6,226 bases of DNA from an uncultured Pseudomonadales bacterium (GTDB lineage: Bacteria; Pseudomonadota; Gammaproteobacteria; Pseudomonadales; Cellvibrionaceae). The stretch covers positions 1 through 6,226 of the forward strand of contig CALIUX010000075.1 in the NCBI GenBank assembly GCA_938048505.1. The letters run 5' to 3'. The position numbers and the translations under genes are program-made. The notes below the pieces were generated by a model that saw only the letters and a program-made list of their open reading frames with translations, made no database searches and was not told the origin of the DNA. Shown piece by piece: positions 1 to 5,904 of this stretch (position 1 is the first letter of the stretch; each line of letters opens with the position of its first letter).

Positions 1-659
1 TGCTGAATGCTGAAAACCTTAGCGCCCTCAATCCAAACGCTTTACTGATTAGCGCAGGGCGGGGTGAGGTAATCGACAATCACGCGCTGTATCACTACAT
101 TCAAAAGACGCCCTCTATTAAAGTTGTACTCGATGTGTGGGCTAATGAGCCGGACATCTACACGCCTTTAATGGATGTAGTACAGTGTGGTACCCCGCAT
201 ATTGCCGGATATAGCTTTGAAGGCAAGCTCAATGGTTCGTTGATGATCTACCGTGCGCTGGCCAAGCATCTTGGCCTTGATGCTCAAAAAGTAGAAGAGC
301 GCATTGCATCTGTTAGGCAAGCCGTGCTCGGTGAAGCCGTTGTGCTGAAATCGTCTGATTTGTCTGATGATAAGCGCATACCTGATGCCATAAGTGGTGG
401 CGGTCAGTCAAATCAAAATATCATCAATCAAGTGATTCTTGAAACATACAACATCCAAGAAGATCACACCTTAATTGCCGACAGTCTTTCTAAAAAAGAG
501 GCTATTTTGACGACGTTTGATAAATTACGTAAAGCGTATTGGCAGCGTAGGGAGTTTAGTCATTTTTATGCCGATCAAAGCCATTACTCTGATGCTGGCT
601 ACACAGCGGTTACGCGCTTTTTATCGGCTATTAATCATGTTGCTGAGCAAACGAGCTAA
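1..659 (+). CDS. pdxB: 4-phosphoerythronate dehydrogenase PdxB, 3' part (5' end outside window)
   Basis: NAD-dependent oxidoreductase of the D-2-hydroxyacid dehydrogenase family. It oxidises 4-phospho-D-erythronate in the DXP-dependent vitamin B6 pathway (cytosolic). The open frame runs into the window edge (frame from base 3) and 218 residues are visible; E. coli PdxB has about 378, so roughly 160 N-terminal residues are missing. The visible part keeps the catalytic triad of the family: Arg in SAGRGEVIDN (codon 60-62), Glu in WANEPD (147-149) and His in PHIAGYS (198-200). The last ~110 residues form the PdxB-specific C-terminal dimerisation domain, with FDKLRKAYWQRREF closely resembling the E. 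coli FDKLRKNYLERREW. A GTG at 135 could be taken as a start, but the reading frame and homology continue upstream, so it is internal. The TAA stop overlaps the next gene's ATG by one base. The identification is confident. Confidence 0.95.
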   Translation, partial: LNAENLSALNPNALLISAGRGEVIDNHALYHYIQKTPSIKVVLDVWANEPDIYTPLMDVVQCGTPHIAGYSFEGKLNGSLMIYRALAKHLGLDAQKVEERIASVRQAVLGEAVVLKSSDLSDDKRIPDAISGGGQSNQNIINQVILETYNIQEDHTLIADSLSKKEAILTTFDKLRKAYWQRREFSHFYADQSHYSDAGYTAVTRFLSAINHVAEQTS

Positions 660-1783
660 TGATTCGCATTGGTTTTATTCTTAACCCTTATGCAGGCTTA
701 GGTGGCCCATCAGGCTTTAAAGGCAGTGATTTACCTCATCTGCAGAAAAGCGCGCATGAAGGCGCCGTTCAATTGTTGGCGCCTAATCGTGCAGCGACGT
801 TTTGGTCTCGCTTAGTCTCACATCAAGATCAGTTTAATGTAGTGGCTGCGCCAGGGTTGCTGGGCTCCGATGTATTGTCTGAAGTGGGTATTGCCCATGA
901 GGTTTTGCCCAATGAGGTGGCTTACCCTACAACGCCTGCTGATACAGAACGTTTTGCCCAAGCGCTAGTGGCGTATGGAGTCGATCTGTTGGTTTTTGTG
1001 GGCGGTGATGGTACCGCACGGGATGTGTATCGCGCAGTGGGGGCGGATGTAAAAGTGCTGGGTATACCCGCAGGCGTTAAGATGCATTCCGGTGTCTATG
1101 CTATTAATCCTCAATCTGCTGCGGCGCTAGTCAAGCAGCTAATAGAAGGCCAGCTTATGGCAGCTCGCCATCAAGAAGTGCGTGACATTGATGAGGCCCT
1201 GTTTAGGCAAGGTCGTGTACAAGCTCAGCACTATGGCGAAATGCTAGTGCCGGAAGCCGCTGAATATGTTCAGGCCGTAAAGCAGGGCGGAATCGAAAAC
1301 GAAGAGCTTGTACTGCTGGCCATGGCAGATGATCTGCGTGAAAAGCTGGGCGAGGGTATGCTTATTATCTGGGCGCCTGGATCAACAACGTTAGGCGTTT
1401 TAGCAGAGTGGGGGCACCAAGGCACCTTGCTGGGCGTTGATGTATTGCACCCTGAGCGCGGACTGCTAAAAGACCTTAATGCAGATGAGTTAACCGGCCT
1501 TGTCTCAGGTTATGGCGATAAAACCGCGATTGTACTTACTGCAATTGGTGGACAAGGGCATATTGTTGGACGTGGTAATCAGCAAATTACACCTGATATT
1601 TTACGGTCCGTAGGCCTTAAGAACTTGCATATTCTTGCCTCAAAAGAAAAATTATCAACGCTGCAAGGGCGCCCGCTTTTAATGGATAGTGGCGATGCAG
1701 GCTTAGATAATGAGTGGTCTGGCTGGGTCGATGTACAAACAGGCTACCAAGAAACAGTTATGTATGAACTACGAGGCGGTTAA
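659..1783 (+). CDS. ATP-NAD kinase family protein (COG3199/AcoX-like), substrate unknown
   Basis: 374-residue protein with the NAD-kinase/diacylglycerol-kinase fold signature. The N-terminus (MIRIGFILNPYAGLGG) carries a phosphate-binding NPxAG-type loop. LLVFVGGDGTARD has the GGDGT nucleotide-binding motif at residues 115-119, followed by GIPAGVKMHSGVYAINP (135-151), which is typical of the COG3199 'predicted polyphosphate/ATP-NAD kinase' group and of AcoX rather than of the housekeeping NadK. Residues ~190-374 form a longer C-terminal part with a second Gly-rich stretch (IGGQGHIVGRGNQQ, from ~296). No signal peptide or membrane segment is visible, so it is probably cytosolic. The ATG at 659 overlaps the pdxB stop (TAATG); only a weak GAG precedes it, so translation probably depends on re-initiation after pdxB. 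The true substrate of this family is, to my knowledge, not settled; NAD phosphorylation is an inference from the fold. Confidence 0.85.
   Translation: MIRIGFILNPYAGLGGPSGFKGSDLPHLQKSAHEGAVQLLAPNRAATFWSRLVSHQDQFNVVAAPGLLGSDVLSEVGIAHEVLPNEVAYPTTPADTERFAQALVAYGVDLLVFVGGDGTARDVYRAVGADVKVLGIPAGVKMHSGVYAINPQSAAALVKQLIEGQLMAARHQEVRDIDEALFRQGRVQAQHYGEMLVPEAAEYVQAVKQGGIENEELVLLAMADDLREKLGEGMLIIWAPGSTTLGVLAEWGHQGTLLGVDVLHPERGLLKDLNADELTGLVSGYGDKTAIVLTAIGGQGHIVGRGNQQITPDILRSVGLKNLHILASKEKLSTLQGRPLLMDSGDAGLDNEWSGWVDVQTGYQETVMYELRGG
1773..1776 (+). promoter_or_regulatory. Shine-Dalgarno GAGG for the methyltransferase gene
   Basis: GAGG lies 7 bases before the ATG at 1784, inside the last codons of the kinase-like gene. 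Together with the abutting stop and start (TAA ATG), it supports this start and coupled translation. Confidence 0.5.
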
Positions 1784-2734
1784 ATGACGCACAAAGCGAT
1801 GATAGAACCGCAATCAAACACTTTAAAACCTTTTCAAGATGCTTTACAGGCGTTGCTTGATAAACAGCAGGGCAGTGACAGCCAGCGTATTTTTCATGGC
1901 AGAGGTCAATGCTTTGAAGGTTTAGAATGGTGTGTCTTAGATGCATTTGAGCCATTATTGTTGCTCACGGTTTTTAATGAGCCACCTGACGCGCTATACC
2001 AATCTATTCTGGCGCTTTTAGAAGAGTATTTACCTAGTCATTTTTCGCACTTGGCGATACAGCGCCGCGACCAAAAAGATGCGCCCTACATTTGGCTAAA
2101 AGGCTGCGCTGATGATGCGCCCCAGATTGTCGCTAAAAGAGGACTGTTACGTTTTTTACTGGATTTTAAACAGCAAAATTGCGGTTTCTTTTTAGATATG
2201 GAGCCTGGTAGGCAGTGGCTTGAGCAGTATTCGCAAGGCGCGTCGGTACTGAATTTATTTGCCTATACCTGTGCATTCTCTGTGGTTGCTATTGAGTCTG
2301 GTGCAACGTCTGTTGTGAATATTGATTTGAGCCGGCGCTCATTGACTACAGGTAGAGAGAATCATCGCTTAAATCATCACGATACCTCTAAAGTGCAGTT
2401 TTGGGGTGTTGATATCCTTAAATCATGGGGCAAGATTAAGCGTGGCGCACCGTATGATGTGATTATTTTAGACCCCCCAAGCTTTCAGCGAGGGAGTTTT
2501 GTTGCCACAAAAGATTACCAAAAAGTTGTGCGCCGCCTACCTGATTTGCTCTCACCTAAAGGGCAGATTTTGGCTTGTTTAAATGCCCCAGAATTTGATA
2601 GCCAGTTTTTGAAAGGCGTCTTTGATGAGTTTGCCCCTGCCTTACGGCTTGAGCAGTCACTTGAGCCGAGCGAGGACTTCCCAGACATCAACCCAGAGCA
2701 ACAGCTCAAGTTGCAGGTTTACACGTTGCGTTGA
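1784..2734 (+). CDS. class I SAM-dependent methyltransferase, RlmI/RlmK-like (putative rRNA methyltransferase)
   Basis: 316-residue Rossmann-fold methyltransferase resembling the catalytic domains of RlmI and the RlmK half of RlmL, which methylate 23S rRNA bases. CGFFLDMEPGRQW (133-145) is the lead-in strand seen in this family. VLNLFAYTCAFS (155-166) is SAM-binding motif I. NIDLSRRSL (179-187) carries the acidic residue expected to hold the SAM ribose. DVIILDPPSF (225-234) is the DPP[SK]F catalytic motif IV. The N-terminal ~125 residues do not look like the PUA domain of RlmI and may be a separate RNA-binding part. The gene abuts the upstream kinase-like gene and is probably co-transcribed with pdxB. 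Its last 16 bases overlap the end of the opposite-strand TrmH-family gene. The fold and family are clear; the exact base or substrate RNA cannot be read from the sequence. Confidence 0.87.
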   Translation: MTHKAMIEPQSNTLKPFQDALQALLDKQQGSDSQRIFHGRGQCFEGLEWCVLDAFEPLLLLTVFNEPPDALYQSILALLEEYLPSHFSHLAIQRRDQKDAPYIWLKGCADDAPQIVAKRGLLRFLLDFKQQNCGFFLDMEPGRQWLEQYSQGASVLNLFAYTCAFSVVAIESGATSVVNIDLSRRSLTTGRENHRLNHHDTSKVQFWGVDILKSWGKIKRGAPYDVIILDPPSFQRGSFVATKDYQKVVRRLPDLLSPKGQILACLNAPEFDSQFLKGVFDEFAPALRLEQSLEPSEDFPDINPEQQLKLQVYTLR

Positions 2735-3534
2735 ATACCATCATTGAACGCAATCAGTGCAGCAGTGACGGCAACGTTGAGTGATTCGACGTTGTTTTGC
2801 ATGGGGATCATGAGTTTATGGTCTGCCAAGTCAAAGATCTCTTGGCTTACACCTTCTGTTTCATTGCCTAGAACATAAATAGTGGGGCCTTGCGCAGCGT
2901 GCTCAAAGAGTGATTCCTTTGAGTGTGATGATAACGTGCAGACACTAAAGCCATCTTGCTTAAAAGCTTTTAACGCTTTAAGCAGCGATTCACACAGAAT
3001 GATGGGCGCTTTAAATAAAGTGCCCGCACTAGCTTTAATAACAAGCGGTGACAGCGCTGCGCAGCCTTTTTTAGGGATGAGAATACCGTCTAAATTGCCT
3101 GCGCAAGCCGAGCGAATAATCATGCCTAGATTCTGTGGGTTATGAATATCACACAGTGCTAACAATCGAAGAGGGCGCGCTTGTTCAGGCGTTTGTTGAG
3201 ACGCTATATGATGTTGATGAAGCTTCATCACATCATCAACATTTTTAAAGCTGGGGCAGTGTATATCCAGTGCGATACCTTGATCTTGCTTGCTGCTTTT
3301 AGAAATGCGGCTCAGTTGCTCTTTACTGTGATACACCACTTCGGCGTTTTTGCGTTTAGCCAAATCAATCGCGTTGGTCAAAATGGGCGCAGGTTTATTG
3401 CTTTCAGCCAAATGTAATTTAAAAGGCTCAATGCTATTGTCTGATAGCGCCTCAAGCACGGGTTTACGGCCATAAATAGTTAAGACTTTGGCAAATGAGG
3501 CTTTGCGTTCTAGGTAAGCTTGGCTATCTTTCAT
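2719..3534 (-). CDS. TrmH/SpoU-family RNA 2'-O-methyltransferase, RlmB-like
   Basis: 271-residue SPOUT-class enzyme predicted to methylate a ribose 2'-hydroxyl in rRNA or tRNA using SAM. Residues ~18-92 (IYGRKPVLEAL through KQDQGIALDI) match the SpoU substrate-binding domain found in RlmB. The knotted catalytic domain follows, with motif 1 DIHNPQNLGMIIRSA (129-143, with the conserved Asn and Arg), motif 2 YVLGNETEGVS (220-230) and motif 3 IPMQNNVESLNVAVTAA (243-259). I chose the ATG at 3534 over an in-frame TTG at 3555. The ATG gives an ATGA overlap with the pdxJ stop, and AGAAGG sits 9 bases upstream of it; the TTG would add only seven residues (MLRRCRH). Translation is probably coupled to pdxJ. 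The true target (G2251 of 23S rRNA as for RlmB, or another site) is not determinable here. The protein is about 28 residues longer than E. coli RlmB. Confidence 0.88.
   Translation of the reverse strand: MKDSQAYLERKASFAKVLTIYGRKPVLEALSDNSIEPFKLHLAESNKPAPILTNAIDLAKRKNAEVVYHSKEQLSRISKSSKQDQGIALDIHCPSFKNVDDVMKLHQHHIASQQTPEQARPLRLLALCDIHNPQNLGMIIRSACAGNLDGILIPKKGCAALSPLVIKASAGTLFKAPIILCESLLKALKAFKQDGFSVCTLSSHSKESLFEHAAQGPTIYVLGNETEGVSQEIFDLADHKLMIPMQNNVESLNVAVTAALIAFNDGIQRNV
3215..3230. repeat. 16-base perfect palindrome inside the TrmH-family gene
   Basis: TGATGAAGCTTCATCA is a perfect palindrome. A wider inverted pair overlaps it, GTTGATGA (3213-3220) with TCATCAAC (3233-3240), so two alternative hairpins are possible. 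It encodes the poorly conserved linker between the substrate-binding and catalytic domains (around VMKLHQHH). Confidence 0.6.
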
Positions 3535-4298
3535 GTGCCTGCACCTTCTGAGCAAACGTCTAAATAAGCCTCTAGAGCGTTATCAAACCCCATCAATAAT
3601 GCATCGACGGTAAAAGCATGGCCAATAGAGACCTCTTTTAAGTGCGGTATGGTTTTATAAAGTGGCATATTGTGTAAGTTGAGATCATGGCCCGCATTCA
3701 CCCCTAAACCCAGTGCGTCAGCGTGTATGGCAGCGACTTGATGCGCCTTGAATAACGCATCAAGAGAATCGGTTTGTTGCTGATGGGCGTGTGCAAATGG
3801 GCCGGTATAGAGCTCTATACGATCAGCACCTAATTGTTGGCAGAGTGATATCTGCTCATTGTCGGGGTCCATAAATAAACTACTGCGCACTTGGAGCGTT
3901 TTTAATTGCTCAATAATGGGCTGAAGTGCAGTGCTCGATGTGGCCATGTCAAAGCCATGATCTGATGTTAACTGGCTATCGCTATCGGGTACTAATGTAC
4001 ATTGGTGTGGTCGTGTATCCGCAACCAGTTTTAATAGCCCTGGGTAGTCACCCGCTGCGGGTGCAAAGGGGTTACCTTCGATATTAAATTCAGCATGAGG
4101 GTATTCTGCTACCAGCTCTCTGAGTGCGTAGACATCATGTGGACGAATGTGCCTACCATCGGGCCGAGGGTGAACAGTAATACCGTTCGCGCCTTTATCT
4201 AAGCATCGCCGCCCAAACTCAACAACATTGGGGTAGTTGCCTTCGCGAGAATTACGCAAAAGCGCAATTTTATTTAGATTAATCGATAAGGCAATCAC
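3531..4298 (-). CDS. pdxJ: pyridoxine 5'-phosphate synthase PdxJ (divergent branch)
   Basis: 255-residue TIM-barrel enzyme that condenses 1-deoxy-D-xylulose 5-phosphate with 3-amino-2-oxopropyl phosphate to make pyridoxine 5'-phosphate. Family motifs run in order: INLNKIALLRNSR (6-18), GITVHPRPDGRHIR (39-52, with the catalytic His43 and phosphate-site Arg45 and His50), AEFNIEGNPF (69-78, candidate catalytic Glu70), TLVPDS (101-106), NAGHDL (201-206, catalytic His204) and SIGHA (224-228). The N-terminal pair Asn9-Lys10 replaces the Asp-His of the E. coli-type sequence (NIDHIATLRNARG). As I recall them, Xanthomonas and Bacteroidetes PdxJ also have the NK form. The start is GTG at 4298: no ATG occurs near the conserved N-terminus, and GAGAG lies 10 bases upstream. 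The stop overlaps the TrmH-family ATG (ATGA). The gap of 71 bases to the upstream cyclophilin gene holds no clear promoter. Confidence 0.95.
   Translation of the reverse strand: MIALSINLNKIALLRNSREGNYPNVVEFGRRCLDKGANGITVHPRPDGRHIRPHDVYALRELVAEYPHAEFNIEGNPFAPAAGDYPGLLKLVADTRPHQCTLVPDSDSQLTSDHGFDMATSSTALQPIIEQLKTLQVRSSLFMDPDNEQISLCQQLGADRIELYTGPFAHAHQQQTDSLDALFKAHQVAAIHADALGLGVNAGHDLNLHNMPLYKTIPHLKEVSIGHAFTVDALLMGFDNALEAYLDVCSEGAGT
3544..3549 (-). promoter_or_regulatory. Shine-Dalgarno AGAAGG deciding the TrmH-family start
   Basis: On the - strand AGAAGG lies 9 bases before the ATG at 3534, within the final codons of pdxJ. This good site favours the ATG over the TTG at 3555, because the TTG start would place the site inside the coding sequence. 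Confidence 0.6.
3805..3820. repeat. 16-base perfect palindrome inside pdxJ
   Basis: GTATAGAGCTCTATAC reads identically on both strands. It encodes part of the conserved PdxJ segment RIELYTG, so codon constraint may explain it. Confidence 0.6.
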
Positions 4299-4369
4299 GT
4301 GCGGCTATCTCTCTTATGTGGGTTTCAATGAGCTAGAGTAAAATAAATAGTTTAAAACGGTTTACAGTG

Positions 4370-4996
4370 TTATTTCTTTGGCTCTGACGATTCAAAGCTT
4401 AATGCTGGCGCAGGCTTCATACGTTTAGCAGAAAGGATCTTCACCGTTTCATTGGGTGCATTTCTATGTCCTGTTCGTCCATGTACACCTTGCGGTAATT
4501 CGGTGATTTTAATGGCGATATCTAAACCCGATGTGACGGTTCCAAATACGGTGTATCCAGCACGCTGACCTTTTGCGTCAAGGTTAGGGTTGTTCACCAC
4601 ATTGATATAAAACTGCGAAGAGGCGCTGTCTGGGTTTTGTGTGCGAGCCATTGCGACAGAGCCTTTTACGTTGGGTAGTCCTTCTAAGGATTCATTAACC
4701 ACGGTGCCCAGAGGTTCTTTGCGGTTAAAGCCTTCAGTAAAACCGCCTGTTTGCGCCATGAAATTACGAATAACACGATGAAAAATAACATCCGTATAGA
4801 ACGCGGCATCAACATGCTTTAAGAATAGCTCAACGGTTTTAGGCGCTTGCTCAGGGTGAAGTTGAATGGTGATATCCCCTTGCGTTGTAGACAGCAATAC
4901 TACCGGTTCTTTAGGGCCGGTAACGCAGCCGCCAAGCAGCAGTAAACTCAGTAGCGCACAGCAAATCAGAGTGATTGGACGTTTAAAATGTTGCAT
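4370..4996 (-). CDS. lipoprotein cyclophilin-type peptidyl-prolyl cis-trans isomerase
   Basis: 208-residue cyclophilin that would speed proline isomerisation during protein folding, here outside the cytoplasmic membrane. The N-terminus has a basic stretch (KRP), a hydrophobic core and the lipobox LGGC, with Cys24 as the lipidated residue. Residue +2 is Val, not Asp, which by the enterobacterial Lol rule predicts outer-membrane sorting. The cyclophilin domain spans ~32-195. FHRVIRNFMAQTGGF (72-86) carries the active-site Arg74, Phe79 and Gln82; MARTQNPDSASSQFYIN (116-132) carries Phe129; GYTVFG (147-152) follows. The place of the Trp of human cyclophilin A (Phe in E. coli PpiA) is taken by Asn138 (NPNLD). 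It resembles PpiA in sequence, but PpiA is a soluble periplasmic protein, so I give no symbol. AGGGA lies 6 bases upstream of the ATG. Confidence 0.93.
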   Translation of the reverse strand: MQHFKRPITLICCALLSLLLLGGCVTGPKEPVVLLSTTQGDITIQLHPEQAPKTVELFLKHVDAAFYTDVIFHRVIRNFMAQTGGFTEGFNRKEPLGTVVNESLEGLPNVKGSVAMARTQNPDSASSQFYINVVNNPNLDAKGQRAGYTVFGTVTSGLDIAIKITELPQGVHGRTGHRNAPNETVKILSAKRMKPAPALSFESSEPKK

Positions 4997-5002
4997 GAAA
5001 AA

Positions 5003-5007
5003 TCCCT
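5003..5007 (-). promoter_or_regulatory. Shine-Dalgarno AGGGA for the cyclophilin gene
   Basis: On the - strand AGGGA is 6 bases before the ATG at 4996, supporting that start. GGGA is also one arm of a small inverted repeat (TCCC-ATA-GGGA on the - strand, 5003-5013) that could partly hide the site, though a 4-base-pair stem with a 3-base loop is weak. Confidence 0.55.
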
Positions 5008-5060
5008 ATGGGAAAGAGGTAAAAAAATAGTATTGGTATGAATGATCGATACGTATACCG

Positions 5061-5768
5061 TTACAGTATTTGATCGGCATAGCGCCTTTGCGGCTTAAGC
5101 AAGGGCAGTAAAATAGCTAGCAGCATGCCGCCTAGTAATAGGGCAATCGCATACAAGCCGTGACTAATCGTTTGATCGCTGCGCAACCGGTCATTTTCAG
5201 CGGTGAGTGCATCGTGCTTTGTCATCAGTATTTCATGCTCCGCCAATAAGCTTTGATATCGCTGGCTCAGGTTGACCGCATCTTCAGAAAGAATTTTTAG
5301 ATTTTGATATTCCGTATTGAGTTGTGTATGGGCGCTTTTTGTATTCTCGCTTGCGCCAAGTAAATCAGCATGCTGCTGCTGTAAAACGGCAAATTGTTGT
5401 TCAAGCTCTGTTGCTTTTTGCTCTGCAGCGGTACGCTGGCTTTGTGCTTGCTCAAGTAATATTTTGGCTACAGGTTGTGTTTGTATGTATTGCTTGCGTA
5501 TCCAGCCTTCGCTGCCGTTGACCGTTTTCACTTTAGACCAATCACCTTGGGGGGAATCGATCAATGTCAATTGGGTGCCAGTTTTTATGCGGCTATTGAT
5601 AATGCGAAATTCATTACCTGGGCCTGAGCGCATCGAGATCATCATGTTGTCGGTAACATAGCGTGTTTGTGAATAGGCGAGCGGTGATTTTGCAAGTAGG
5701 CATACCCCAAAAAGCACACTCAATACGAGCGTTTTGAGTGGTAAAGGCATGGATATTATGTTTTTCAT
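5061..5768 (-). CDS. YgiM-like SH3 domain protein with coiled coil and C-terminal membrane anchor (TIGR04211 type)
   Basis: 235-residue envelope protein with the same layout as E. coli YgiM. A signal peptide (residues 1-33, hydrophobic core LVLSVLFGVCLLA, likely cut near AYS|Q) is followed by a bacterial SH3 domain at ~35-97 (RYVTDNMMISMRSGPGNEFR ... WSKVKTVNGSEGWIRKQYI). A Gln/Glu-rich coiled-coil region spans ~100-198, and a membrane segment at ~203-225 (LYAIALLLGGMLLAILLPLL) is followed by a basic tail (KPQRR). SH3b domains often bind peptidoglycan, so a periplasmic protein tethered to the inner membrane is inferred. The exact role is not known to me. I chose the ATG at 5768; an ATG six codons later (MPLPLK) is possible and keeps the signal peptide. 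The ribosome site is weak (TAGAG, 7 bases upstream). Confidence 0.9.
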   Translation of the reverse strand: MKNIISMPLPLKTLVLSVLFGVCLLAKSPLAYSQTRYVTDNMMISMRSGPGNEFRIINSRIKTGTQLTLIDSPQGDWSKVKTVNGSEGWIRKQYIQTQPVAKILLEQAQSQRTAAEQKATELEQQFAVLQQQHADLLGASENTKSAHTQLNTEYQNLKILSEDAVNLSQRYQSLLAEHEILMTKHDALTAENDRLRSDQTISHGLYAIALLLGGMLLAILLPLLKPQRRYADQIL

Positions 5769-5904
5769 GGTTAAACTCTAGGTATTGCATTGGGCGTTGC
5801 ACGCTAAAACAAAAACGACAATCTTTGTAGACTACATGCAAGCTAAGATAAGGACGCAGAGCGAAGTGAGAGTGGCTGCAAGATCAAAGCAAGGCTAATA
5901 ACAA
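5769..5904. other. intergenic region between yciI and the SH3 gene, no clear signal
   Basis: This 136-base gap, the longest in the window, has no supportable gene. Read on the - strand, TTGTTT and TGCAAT are 17 bases apart just before the SH3 gene but match sigma-70 boxes only 3/6 and 4/6. An interrupted palindrome TGTAG-A-CTACA (5826-5836) could be operator-like. No hairpin followed by a T-run is evident after yciI. A promoter for the SH3 gene is plausible here but not shown. Confidence 0.3.

Noticed and set aside
1758..1955. Open frame on the - strand over the kinase/methyltransferase junction
   Set aside because: It lies antisense to two well-supported genes and shows no recognisable motif; a shadow frame.
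2958..2983. Inverted repeat GCTTAAA/TTTAAGC with inner TTAAAAGCTTTTAA in the TrmH-family gene
   Set aside because: It is A/T-rich and explained by the repeated Leu-Lys-Ala codons (LLKALKAFK) it encodes; probably coincidental.
2882..3417. Two + strand open frames within the TrmH-family gene
   Set aside because: Both are antisense to clear methyltransferase motifs, with no ribosome site or family resemblance.
4299..4369. Possible promoter for pdxJ in the A/T-rich gap
   Set aside because: No -35/-10 pair with adequate matches and spacing could be found by eye.
5021..5059. Possible terminator after the SH3 gene: GGTAT/ATACC inverted repeat (5035-5059) followed on the - strand by a T-run (5027-5021)
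   Set aside because: The stem is only 5 base pairs with a 15-base loop, A/T-rich, and 7 bases separate it from the T-run; too weak to call.
5317..5661. + strand open frames (114 and 65 codons) across the SH3 gene
   Set aside because: Cys-rich translations come from the antisense of Gln/Ala-rich coiled-coil codons; the - strand gene is clearly the real one.
5614..5841. - strand 75-codon frame overlapping the start of the SH3 gene and the intergenic gap
   Set aside because: It runs out of frame with the well-supported SH3 gene and has no recognisable domain.
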